DNA from: Tumebacillus permanentifrigoris
GTDB lineage: Bacteria > Bacillota > Bacilli > Tumebacillales > Tumebacillaceae
Direction of reading: 5' to 3'
NCBI RefSeq assembly: GCF_003148565.1
Contig: NZ_QGGL01000002.1
Location: forward strand, 62,001-126,000
DNA: 64,000 bases
The notes beneath the pieces are model-generated. The model did no database searches. It worked only from the letters and a program-made list of their open reading frames with translations, and was not told the DNA's origin. Positions 1-11,200 of this stretch are shown piece by piece. How positions within the stretch are numbered: the stretch's first letter is position 1; each line of letters starts with the position of its first letter. Made by a program: the position numbers and the translations under genes.

Positions 1-981
1 TCCAAGGAAGGCGCAGAGATAAATCCAGAGAATCGGTCCTCCCAACTCAAACATCCCGAATCCGCCAAACGACAGCCCCGTAAGCAAGCAGCCCAGACTG
101 AGTGTCCAGCCATACGACTTGATGTTTTTGATCCCTGTCAAGATCCCGCCGACTGTAAACATCCCAAATCCGACGGTCGAGATGACATACCCGAGCAACG
201 TTTCCGAACCTGGCACGACTTCCCGCAACAGAATCCCGAACTGCGAATCGACCATCTGCAACGTGAAGAATCCGACCAGGTAAAACGCAAAGCTCATATA
301 CAACATGCGAATGGTGAACAACGTCTTCCAGCCTTCTTGCCAAGATTGAAGCAGGCTGGGTTTCGTTTCTGTCGGTGTTGGCGTGGAGAGACCTTCTTCG
401 GAAACCTTACCAACCGTCATCAGAAGCACCGCCGATATGAAAAAGGAGATCGCATTGATGACGAGACACAATTTGATCGAGACCAAGGCGATCAAAATCG
501 AGCCCAGCAACGGCCCCGCCACTTTGGAAATCTGCATAACCATCCCGATCATCGCACTAGCCTTCATCAGTTGCTCCTCAGGGACTGAGGTGCGCAGCAA
601 CGCTTGTTGAGCCGGCGTGTTAAATACCGAAGCGGTTGCGCGCAAGAACATGATCGGCAAGGCCCAGTATGGATTCCCTGTAAAAATCAAAGCGACCGTC
701 AGCACTGCACGTATTAAATCGGTGTTGATCATCAGTTGTATTTTCTTCCAGCGGTCTGCATAAACGCCAGCCAATTGACCCAACGCAATACTTGGCACAG
801 CATACGAGATCGGCACCAACGCCACCAGGAACGAGTTGGCATGCCACGTGTAACTGAATAAAATCATGAGGGCCGTCATGTCGAACCAATCGCCAAAACT
901 TGAGATAGAGTAGGAAACGAACATTCTAGTGAAAATTTTGTTCTTCCAAAGCGATCTCGGTGCTGTCCCTGTTTTCTCCAT
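1..981 (-). CDS. MFS transporter, 3' end cut by window edge
   Basis: Reading leftward from an ATG at 981 (preceded by GGAGG 6 nt upstream), the frame stays open to base 1 (327 codons), so the C-terminus lies outside the window. The product starts MEKTGTAPRSLWKNK, then has alternating hydrophobic segments and an MFS loop 2-3 signature (GQLAGVYADRWKK near residue 70). It resembles the 12-TM MFS_3/EntS-type exporters often found beside siderophore and peptide synthetase genes. It is transcribed divergently from the dioxygenase gene, with about 250 bp of AT-rich DNA between them. Inferred role: export of the peptide made by the NRPS-PKS, or self-protection. Substrate cannot be read from sequence. 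The family call is firm; the link to the cluster rests on position only. Confidence 0.85.
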   Translation of the reverse strand, partial: MEKTGTAPRSLWKNKIFTRMFVSYSISSFGDWFDMTALMILFSYTWHANSFLVALVPISYAVPSIALGQLAGVYADRWKKIQLMINTDLIRAVLTVALIFTGNPYWALPIMFLRATASVFNTPAQQALLRTSVPEEQLMKASAMIGMVMQISKVAGPLLGSILIALVSIKLCLVINAISFFISAVLLMTVGKVSEEGLSTPTPTETKPSLLQSWQEGWKTLFTIRMLYMSFAFYLVGFFTLQMVDSQFGILLREVVPGSETLLGYVISTVGFGMFTVGGILTGIKNIKSYGWTLSLGCLLTGLSFGGFGMFELGGPILWIYLCAFLG

Positions 982-1231
982 GCACATCCTCCTTGAACAT
1001 CGTGTGGTAGAGTTGATCTTTTTTACAACGACAATAAATCAAATTGACAAGAATAGTATAATTATTTTACCTTTACGTGTCTACTAATATTTTTTGTAGT
1101 ACCTTAAACCTGATATTTAGTACAACTACAAACTGGTACTTCTTTTAATGTGTAAAATAAATTCTGTTGATTGTTTTATTAGTTTCGGTTACTTTCAATA
1201 TAGAGCACGTATGCCAGAGGAGGTTGAGAGA
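982..1231. promoter_or_regulatory. AT-rich divergent control region between exporter and dioxygenase genes
   Basis: This 250-bp stretch is much richer in A+T than both flanking genes and must hold promoters for both directions. GTAC occurs three times, at 1099, 1120 and 1136 (21 and 16 bp apart); the last two form an inverted repeat, AGTAC-N12-GTACT. These could be regulator sites, but no regulator gene is in view. TTGACA and TATAAT both occur near 1040-1065 but only 7 bp apart, so they are not one promoter. Confidence 0.4.
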
Positions 1232-2215
1232 ATGGAACTACAACAAAACCCGATCGAATTGTCCGAGCTTCAACCCGGACAGACGTTGCCGTTGGTGATC
1301 TCCCCTACCTGTGATACCTTTGACCTGCTGGAATGGGCCAAGCAGAACACCGAGTGGTTGGAGCAAAAATTATTGGAACACGGTGGAATTCTGTTTCGCA
1401 ACTGCAACGTGACCGATATCGCCGCGTTCGAGACGTTTACCGCGACCCTCTGTCCGAATCTAGAGGACTATACAGAGCGCTCCACCCCGCGCTCCGAAGT
1501 GCATGGCAAGGTCTACACATCGACCTCATATCCTTCAGAACAACACATTCCCATGCACAACGAGATGTCCTACGCGTATGCATGGCCGAAAAAGATCTTC
1601 TTTTTCTCCGTGCTGAATGCAGAGACGGGCGGTGAGACACCGATTGCGGACAGCCGTGAAGTGCTGAAACGTCTGGACCCCGGATTGGTGCAGCGCTTTG
1701 TGGACAAAAAAATCCGCTATGTCCGCAACTACATGCGCGGACTGGACCTCCCGTGGGAGGAAGTGTTCCAAACCACGAGCAAGCAGGAAGTCGAAGCCTA
1801 CTGCCGCAAGACCGGCATGACGTGGGAATGGAAAAAAGACGGAAGCCTGCGCACGATCGCCATCCGCGATGCGCTGGCGAAGCACCCGGTCACATCTGAG
1901 CTCGTCTGGTTCAACCAAGCGCATCTGTTCCACGTCTCCAACCTGCCTGACGAGGTGCGGGAGGCGCTGGTGTTCGCGCTAGGCGAGGAGAATCTGACGC
2001 GCAACACCTACTACGGGGATGGCGAACAGATCGAAGCAGATGTATTGGCGCAGATTCGCGCCGCCTATGAGGAAGTGACGATCAAATTCCCGTGGCAAAC
2101 GGGCGACATCCTGATGTTGGACAACTACCTCATCGCCCACGGACGCACTCCCTTCACCGGCGCCCGCAAAGTCGTGGTCACGATGGGTGATGTGACCAGC
2201 GACCGCAACCTGTAA
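1232..2215 (+). CDS. SyrP-type Fe(II)/2-oxoglutarate dioxygenase (TauD/TfdA family)
   Basis: The 327-aa product belongs to the TauD/TfdA fold, in the branch typified by SyrP, which hydroxylates the beta-carbon of an amino acid held on an NRPS carrier domain. Visible motifs are the iron-binding HxE pair (H109, E111 in PMHNEMSY), the distal His (H303 in NYLIAHGRTPF), the 2-oxoglutarate Arg (R312), and family blocks GGETPIADSR and WFNQAHLFHVS. The start is the ATG at 1232 because AGAGGAGG lies 8 nt upstream; the frame is open further up to 1148 but without a ribosome binding site. The gene converges with the NRPS-PKS and shares its terminator. Inferred role: beta-hydroxylation of one building block. 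SyrP itself acts on Asp; which residue is modified here is not known. Confidence 0.88.
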   Translation: MELQQNPIELSELQPGQTLPLVISPTCDTFDLLEWAKQNTEWLEQKLLEHGGILFRNCNVTDIAAFETFTATLCPNLEDYTERSTPRSEVHGKVYTSTSYPSEQHIPMHNEMSYAYAWPKKIFFFSVLNAETGGETPIADSREVLKRLDPGLVQRFVDKKIRYVRNYMRGLDLPWEEVFQTTSKQEVEAYCRKTGMTWEWKKDGSLRTIAIRDALAKHPVTSELVWFNQAHLFHVSNLPDEVREALVFALGEENLTRNTYYGDGEQIEADVLAQIRAAYEEVTIKFPWQTGDILMLDNYLIAHGRTPFTGARKVVVTMGDVTSDRNL

Positions 2216-2218
2216 CGC

Positions 2219-2260
2219 AAAAAAAAGCCAGCCGCTCTTCCAAGCGGCTGGCTTTTTTTA
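2219..2260. terminator. bidirectional intrinsic terminator
   Basis: A 10-bp stem (GCCAGCCGCT / AGCGGCTGGC) is flanked by an A run on the left and a T run on the right, so it can end transcription from both the dioxygenase gene and the NRPS-PKS gene. It shows that the NRPS-PKS is the last gene of its transcript. Confidence 0.92.
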
Positions 2261-5200
2261 GTTGTGATCGTCAGTCGGCGGTTCTTCAAGGATGACATGG
2301 GCGTTGGTGCCACCGATGCCAAAGGCGCTGACACCAGCGCGACGCAGAGGTTGATCTGTCTCCCACGGTTTGTGCGTGGTGTTGACGTAGAACGGGCTGT
2401 CCTCCAACTTCAACGCCGGGTTCGGCTCCGTGAAATTGAGGCTGGGCGGCAATTCCCGATGTTGTAAAGCCAGCGCCGTCTTGATCAGACCGGTCACGCC
2501 AGCGGCGGCGTCGAGATGCCCGAGGTTCGTCTTGACCGAACCTAGCGCACAGAAGTGGCGGCGGGTAGTCTGGGAACGGAACACGTCATGCAACGCGCTC
2601 ACCTCGATGGGGTCGCCCAAGTTGGTTCCTGTGCCGTGTGCCTCGATGTAAGAGATCTCGTCTGGCGTCACGCCTGCTGCAGCTTGAGCTTTGGCGATGA
2701 CTTTGGCCTGTCCATCTTGGCTCGGGGCCGTGTAGCCGATTTTGCGGTTGCCGTCGTTGTTGATCGCCGATCCGCGGATCACGGCATAGATCGGGTCACC
2801 GTCACGCTGGGCATCAGACAGTCGTTTCAGGAACACCATCCCCACTCCACTGCCGTTGGCGGTACCGGTCGCGTCCTTGTCGAACGCTCGGCAATGGCCG
2901 TCCTCGGAGTTGACGAAGCCTGGCTCGTAGATGTAGCCCTGTTTTTGTGGCAGTTGGATCGAGGCTCCTCCCGCCAGCGCGTAGTCGGATTGGTAGTTCA
3001 ACAAGCTCTGGCAAGCCATGTGTACGGCGACCAGCGATGTCGAGCACCCGGTGTCGACGAGCATGCTCTCCCCATTCAAATTGAGTTTGTAGGAGACACG
3101 GGTGGTCAGGAACTTCGGCTGCGAGGCGATCATGCCTTGGAACAGATCCGCTTGGGTCAGATTCGGGACACCCGTGCGCGGCAGGTACTCGTACCCACCG
3201 CATCCACCGTAGACGCTGACCTCCTCTTCAATCTCTTCTACGTTGTATCCCGCGTCCTCCACCGCTTCCCACGCGCATTCGAGGAACAGGCGGTGTTGCG
3301 GATTCATCAGGCGTGCCTCCCGCTCGGGGATGCCGAAAAAGGAAGCGTCGAATTTGTCCACATCCTCCAGCAAGGCCGCGACGCGCACCAGTTGCTCCTG
3401 CACCTCTGGATCTGCCGTGAACGGTGTCACCTCGAGTTCCTCCAAGGGGAATTCGCGGACCGACTCGACCCCGTTTTTCAAGTTCTCCCAGAACTCATGC
3501 GGTGTGCTGGCATCGGGCAACCGCAAGGAGATGCCGATGATCGCGACCGCATCGTTCTCCTGTCTGACGAGGGTTTTACGCAACGCGAGGTTGCTTGGTT
3601 CACCGTCCGTTTTTTCCTCGACGAGCGCTTGCGCCAAGCTGTTGATCGTCGTGTACTTGAACAGGTCGGTCAACGGGACTTCGCGGCTGAGTTTTTCCTT
3701 CAACGCATGATTGACTTTCGCGAGCGCAAATGAATGCCCGCCAACGTCGAAGAAGTTGTCCTCTACACCGAAGTCATCATGCTGCAGAACGTCCTGCCAA
3801 ATTTTCGTCAGTTCCTGTTGCAAGTCTTGGACTTGCCTCGTTGAGCCGCTTCGTTGAGAAGAGCTGCTTACTGGGGTCGTCGCTGCTTGATGGATTTGCG
3901 ATTTCGACTGGCTGAGTTCTTGCAACGCCTTGCGGTCGATTTTTCCGTTTGGGGTCATGGGAAACTCGGCCACTGCCAAGATCCGGGTCGGGACCATGTA
4001 GTCGGGCAGAGTATTTCTCACATAGCGCCGCCATTCCTTGGCGGAAAGTGCAGCATCCGTTTCGAGGAAGGCCACGAGTTGCAGATCGCCGTCTGCGTCG
4101 GGGCTGGCCACGACGAGGACGTTTTTCACCGCGTCATGTTGGACGAAGGCATTCTCGATTTCGCCAAGTTCGATGCGGAAGCCGCGGATCTTGACTTGAT
4201 GGTCGACACGTCCCACGTATTCCAGTTCGCCGTCCTCGTTGAGGCGGGCGAGGTCGCCGGTTTTGTACAGGCGCTGCCCGGCCAGTTCTGGGACTGACAC
4301 TTCGAGGAAGACTTCTGCCGTCTTGGCCGGGTTGTTCTGGTAACGGGCTGCCAAGCCAGGGCCTCCGATGTAAATTTCACCGGGCGCACCGGGCGGAACC
4401 AATTGCTGCTGTTCGTTGAGCAGGTAGAATTTCAAGTCGTCCAACGGTCTGCCGATCGGACTGCCCTTCCACGATTTGTCTACATCGATGAGCTGGATCG
4501 GGCGATAGGTCGCATGGACCGTGGTTTCCGTGATCCCGTACATGTTCACCAATTGCGGGCTCTCTGGATAGCGGTTGAAGAACGGACGCAAGTGGTTGAA
4601 ATTCAACGCCTCCCCACCAAAAATCACATAGCGGAGGTGTTGCGCGAGCCGGCGCTCGTCGTTTTTTGCGTCCGCTTCGAGCAATCGATAGAACGCGGAC
4701 GGTGTTTGGTTGAGCACGGTGACGCGCTCTCTGGAGAGCAAGTCGTAGAAGTCGGCCGTCGATTGCGCCACCAGTTTCGGCACGATCACCACACGTCCCC
4801 CGTACAACAGCGCGCCGTACATTTCCCACACTGAGAAGTCGAAGCAGTAGGAGTGGAACATCGTCCAGACATCGTCGGGCCCGAATCCAAAGTGCGGATG
4901 AGTGACATCCATCAAGCGTCCCACGTTGCGGTGAGTGAGCAGGACTCCCTTGGGCTTTCCGGTTGAGCCTGAGGTGTAGATGGCGTAGATCAGACTGTCG
5001 GCGCTGATACACGATTCCGGGTTGTGATCAGGCAACTCTGCGAAATTGACTTGGTCGAGGGCGAGCACACGCCCGTGGAATCCGTGGAGCGCCGTCGGCA
5101 CTTCGTTTTGGAGAAGCAGGAATGCGGCACCGCTGTCCTCCACGATGTAGGCGATCCGCTCCTCCGGATAGTCAGGGTCTACTGGGACGTACAAGCCACC

Positions 5201-8200
5201 TGCCTTGACGACGCCAAGGATTGCGGCGAGCATGTCCAGCGAACGCTCTAGCACCAGCACGACCGGCGTGCCTTCCTGCACGCCTTTTTCGCGAAGCAGG
5301 TGCGCAATGCGGTTGGCTTGCGCATTGAGTTGGGAATATGACCACGACTCCTCGCCACAGGTGACGGCAATGGCATTCGGGTGGAGCGCAGCTTGGCGCT
5401 CGAAGCGTTCCTGCAGGGTGTCGTCCGCCGGGAATTCCTTCGGGTCTGGGTTCATCCCTTGCAAAAGTCGCTCGCGTTCTTCTGGAGCGATCTCGACGAT
5501 TGGCTCCTCCTCCCCGAGATCTTGCAACTTCGCTGTCGGGTTGGTCGCCAGCGTCTGCAAGGCTTGTTGCCAGCTGGTCACAAACTGTTCCATCGTTTCG
5601 TGGCGGAACAGGTCGGTGTTATACTCGAAACTCACGTGGAGCTCGTCATCCGATTCGTTGACAGAGACGGTGAGATCGAATTTCGCGACGCCGCTTTCGT
5701 CCTGTAGAAGCGGTTCGTACAGCGGTGAGAGGGTTTCGAGGAACTGGCGATAGGTGAACATCGTCGCGAAGACTGGCGTTCTGCTCAGGTCTCGCTCAGG
5801 GTTCACTTTTTCGATCAACAGGTCGAACGGGTAGGCTTGATGCCCATAGGCGGTCAGGAATTGTTCCTTCACCTGTTGCACCAAGTCGCTGACACTCTCC
5901 ACCTCGTCCAAGCGGGTGCGGATCGCCAGCGTATTCACGAAGAAGCCGACAATCGGTTCCAACTCTTGCGCCATCCGCCCGGCAATCGGTGTGCCGACGA
6001 TGATGTCCTGCTGGTGAGTCTGTTGGTTCAGGAACATGACGTAGCCTGCCAGCAACAGCACAAACAGCGATACATCCTCTGTCGTCGCTCGGGTGCGCAG
6101 TTCCGCGGTCAGATCGCGTGGGACCTTCATCCAGAGCACATCGCCGTTGTCGGTTCGAATCGCTGGGCGCGGGAAATCGGTCGGCAGCTCCAGCACCGGC
6201 AACGGTTTGGAGAGGGTCGTGAGCCAATAGGACTCGTCCGCTTGCCAGCCTCCGCGCTCCACCTCCTGTGCTTGCCACTCTGCGAAGTCTGCGTATTGAA
6301 GTTCAAGCGTAGGAATATTTGGTTCCTCGCCGATGAGGAGGGCTTCGTAGATCGCCGCTTGTTCGCGAGCCAGCAGTTCATTGCTCCAGCCATCGGTGAT
6401 GATATGGTGCAGGCTGAGATAGAAGTGGTAGTGCTCGTCGCCGCGCTTGAACAGCATCGTGCGCATCAAGGGCCCTTGGGCGAGATCGAACGGCATGCTG
6501 TCACTGTGAGAGATCGTCTCGCGGATGTACTGCTGTTGCTCGTCGTCTGCCAGTCCGCTTACATCTTTATAGAAGAGATGCGTTCGATTTTCGGTCAAAA
6601 CGCGCTGACGAGGCTCGCCTTCGATCTCCACGAAGAGGGTGCGCAAGGCGTCGTGACGTTGTACCACACGATCCAAGGCCCGTTCAAAAAGCGCCACATC
6701 AAGCGGGCGTTTGATCGCGATCTCTAGTGGGACGTTGTAGGCGCGGCTGTTCGGATGGAGTTTGTAGGTGAACCACAAGCGTTTCTGTGCATTGGAGAGC
6801 GCGTAGTGTTCCTGAACAGGCGCTTTCGGAATCTCGATGCGCGCATCGGTACGTCCATCTGCCCGAAGTTGGTCGAGGGTAGCTGCCAGTTCGGCAATCG
6901 TCGGATTGGCGAACAGGTCTTTTAGTTCCAACGCGGCCTGGCATTCGGTACGGACGCGGTTGAGGATCTGGATCGCCAGCAACGAGTGCCCGCCCAGATC
7001 GAAGAAATTGTCACTCACACCGATGGGTTCGCGCTTCAAGAACTCCGACCAGATCGAAGCGAGAATCTGCTCCGTGGCGGTGGACGGTGCGACGTATTCT
7101 GCAACCGCTACAAATTCATCGTGAGCGGCCATCTGTTCCAAGGCTTTGCGATCTACCTTGCCGTTCGGAGTCAAAGGCATCGTCTCCAGTTGGACGAGGC
7201 GCGGCGGCACCATGTAGTCGGGGAGCTTGGCACGCAGGAATTGTTTGAGTTCAACAGTTTCGAGTCCGTCGAGGGTCGCTGTGTAGTATCCGAATAGCGC
7301 GTTGTTGCCATCCGGCCCGATGTGTGCGATCACGGCGGCCAGCTCCACGTCCGGGTAGTGGGTCAGGACTTCCTCAATTTCGCCAAGTTCGATGCGGAAG
7401 CCCCGGATCTTGACTTGGTTGTCGACGCGTCCCAAGTATTCGATGTTGCCATCCGCCAAAAGACGAACGGCGTCGCCTGTGCGGTACAAGCGCTGACCTT
7501 GCGTACCCGGCAGAGAGTTCGGCACGAACGACTCTGCCGTTTTTTCCGGCTTGTTGTGATAGCCGAGCGCGAGTTGGACGCCACCGACATAGAGCTCGCC
7601 CTTGACGTTGACCGGGCAGAGTTGACCGTGTGCGTTCAGGACGTAGAGCTGGGTGTTGGCGAGCGGTTTGCCGATGGTGATCAAGGTTTGCGGACTTCTG
7701 TAGATCGCACCGGAGACGTCAACCGCCGCTTCGGTCGGGCCGTAGAGATTGGCGAGGGTCGTGTTGGGATAGAGCGCGAACCATTGCTCAACCAATTTGG
7801 AAGGCAAGGCCTCTCCGCTGACGATGATCGTGCCCAGTTGCGGGCGTTGGTGCGCTGGCAAGTCTTGGAGCGCCGAGACGACAACCGCCAACAGCGACGG
7901 TACGAATTGCATGTAGGTCGCCTGCTCGCGTACCAAGTGCCCGATCAGACGGCTGGAGTCGAGCACGACGTCCTGCGGCATGATCGACAATTTCGCACCG
8001 TGACGCAGCGGCCAGAACAGCTCGATCACCGAGTCATCAAAGCAAACCGTGGTCCGTTGGATCACCACATCGTCCGGTGTGAGTGCGAAGGTGTCTTGGT
8101 GCCAGTACAAGCGGTTGAGGATCGCACGATGCTGGATGAGCACGCCCTTCGGTTGACCTGTCGAGCCTGAGGTGTAGATCATGTAGGCGAGATCGCTCGG

Positions 8201-11200
8201 TTCGTTGACAGGCTCTGGTAACGAGGTCGGTTGGTTGTGCAGATCGCGCCAGACATGGGCGTGAACATCTGCAACGTCAGGAGCGACCTGTAGGTCTGCA
8301 TCCAGCAACAAGACGATTTTCAACCCGTGCTCTGCGTTCGCCTGTGCGTGCTCCAGATACGCCTGCTTCGTCAGGAGAACCTGCGCACCGGAATCGGCAA
8401 GCATGTACTGGATGCGTTGCGCCGGGTATTCAGGGTCAATCGGCACATAGGCGGCACCCGATTTGATGATGCCGTACAAGCCGATCATCGTCTCGATGCT
8501 GCGCTCCATCAAGATTGCGACCAATTGGTTGCGCTGTACCCCTTGTGCGCGCAGGAAGTGTGCGAGTTGGTTGGATTTCTCGTGCAGTTCGCCATAGGTC
8601 ATGATGCGGCCTTGGTCTGAGAGCGCGATTCGTTCCGGGTGGGCCTCCGCCTGCTCCACGAACGCCTCCAACAGCAGTCGGTCGAGGTCGTACTCCACAG
8701 CGGTGTCGTTCATCTGCTCGTAGACCTCGCGATCGCTTGCTGTCAAAAGTTGCAACGTGCCAAGCGATGTCTTGGTATCGGTCGCAAACGCCTCCAGCAC
8801 TTGCAAGAACAAGTCCGTGAACTTCTCCACCGTCTCGTGGGTGAACAAGTCGGAATTGTATTGGAAGAACAGGTGTAGACCCTGCTCCTCAAAATCCATC
8901 ATGTTCAACTGTAGATCGAACTTGGAGGTCAGCACCTCAAACGGATTCTCGGTCAACTCAATCGTGAAATGCTCCCCGCGCAAGCCATCGCTCATGCCGA
9001 TCTCGTATTGGAACATCGTCGAGAAAATCGGCGAGCGGCTCATGTCGCGCTCTGGATTGATCTGCTCAATCAACAGGTCAAACGGAACCGATTGATGCTC
9101 ATACGCCTCCACCGACAGCTTCTTGATCGCTTGCAAAAGCTCGCTCGGCGTCTCGATCTCCTCCAGACGCACGCGCAAGGCCAAGGTGTTGACGAAGAAA
9201 CCAAATACCGATTCCAACTGCTCGACCGTGCGCCCGGCAATCGTGGTGCCGACGACGATGTCCTCGTTGCCCGTCAGGTGGTGCAACAACTGCACATAGG
9301 CGGCAAAAAGGAACATGAACATCGAGACCCCTTCTCGCTGGGTCACACTCCGCACCCGTTCCACGAGTTCCGCAGAAAGCACCTGCGCGACGAGACCGCC
9401 GTTGTACGTCTGCACGTCCGGACGCGGGAAATCGGTCGGCAAGTCGAGGATCGGCAAGGGTTTGGCGAGCACGTTCAGCCAGTACGCTTGCTCCTGTTCG
9501 AAGCTGCCGTTCGCAACTTGCTGCGCCTGCCACTCTGCATAGTCGACATACTGCAACTCGACCGGAGCCAATTCCACCGAACGCCCCGCGACGAGTGCGG
9601 TATACGCTTCGTGCAATTCCTTCATGAACAGGTCACGACTCCATGCATCGGTGATGATGTGGTGCTTTTGGAGCAGGAATTGGTACTCCTGTTCCCCCGT
9701 GCGGTACAGCATCGCCCGCATCAACGGCCCCTGGCTCAGGTCAAAAGGTTGCGCTTCCGTCTCGCGCAACTTCGCACGGAGGCGTTCGTGCTGGATCTCC
9801 GCAGGCGAGGTCGTCCAATCGGCAAACTCCAACTGGAACGGAGAGCTCTCCTGAACAAACTGGCGCGGATAGCCATCCACTTCGCGGAACACGGTGCGCA
9901 ACGAACTGTGGCGCCGCACCAGCTCTTGCAACGCGGCTTCAAATACATCTGCGCGCAACTCCCCTCTGAGACAAACGTTGAGGTTGACGTGATACGCGGT
10001 ATTGCTCGGATCGAACTTGTACAGGAACCACAGGCGTTGCTGGGCATGCGAGAGTTCGTAGTGCGCATGTACTGGAGCCGGTTCGATGCGCACGATGTCT
10101 TGCGTGCGCCCTGCTTGGATCAACGAATCGACATGGGCGGCCAACTCCGCCAACGTCGGGTATGCGAACAGGTCTTTCAAAGCCAATCCGACATCGAGCG
10201 TGCGGGAGATGCGGCTGTTCACCTGCATCAGCAACAGCGAGTGCCCGCCCAACTCAAAGAAGTGATCCCCCAGACCGACTTGCTCACGTCCCAACAACTC
10301 GGACCAGATCGCCGCCAGCGCTTGCTCCGTTGCGGTCGACGGTGCGACATATTCGACCCCCGCTGTGTCAGCGACATCTGCCGCCAGTTGTTCCAACGCT
10401 TTGCGATCCACCTTGCCATTCGGGGTGAGCGGCATCATGTCGAGTTGGACGATGCGCGGCGGCACCATGTAGTCGGGGAGTTTTTTGCGCAGGAAGTCCT
10501 TGATCTCCGTGGTTTCGAGTTCGCCAGCACTTGCCGTAGTTGCCGTATAGAAGCCAAATAGGGCATTGGTGCCGTCTGAACCCTTGCGCGCGATGACGGT
10601 GGCGATCTCAACGCCGGTCATCTGCATCAGAACATCCTCGATCTCGCCCAGTTCGATGCGGAAGCCGCGAACTTTGACTTGGTTGTCGACCCGACCCAAG
10701 TATTCGATGTTGCCATCGGGCAGGAGGCGAACGGAGTCCCCGGTGCGGTACAGGCGGTCACCCGGTGTGCCCGGCAGAGAGTTCGGCACGAACGACTCTG
10801 CCGTTTTTTCCGACTTGTTGTGGTAGCCGACTGCGAGTTGCACGCCTCCGACATAGAGTTCACCTGCCACGCGCAACGGCGATAGTTTTCCACGCGGGTT
10901 GAGCACGTAGAGTTGCGTGTTGGCAATCGGTTTGCCGATTGTGATCAGACGCTCTGGGGCTTCATAGATCGCCCCGGAGACGTCAACCGTTGCTTCCGTA
11001 GGCCCGTAGAGATTCGCAAGCAACGTGTTGGGATAGAGGCTGAACCATTGCTCGACCAGTTTGGAAGGCAGCGCTTCGCCGCTGACGATGATCGTGCGCA
11101 CTTGCACATCCGCTCGTGACGGCTGGGTTTGCAGCGCAGAGACAACGACGGCGAGCAGGGACGGGACGAACTGCATGTAGGTCGCTCGGTCGCGCACCAA

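Noticed and set aside
1040-1066. TTGACA and TATAAT next to each other upstream of the dioxygenase gene
   Set aside because: The boxes are only 7 bp apart, so they cannot form one sigma-A promoter.
2258-3560. Reading the terminal KS as a direct bacterial counterpart of the TAS1 releasing KS
   Set aside because: The third catalytic residue is the canonical His, as in condensing KS domains, so I kept only the open question of chain release and not the specific mechanism.
8969-10561. 530-codon open frame on the plus strand across the NRPS
   Set aside because: It is a mirror of the high-G+C NRPS reading frame, rich in Arg, Gln and His, without domain similarity or a ribosome binding site. The minus-strand frame has continuous C, A and T motifs.
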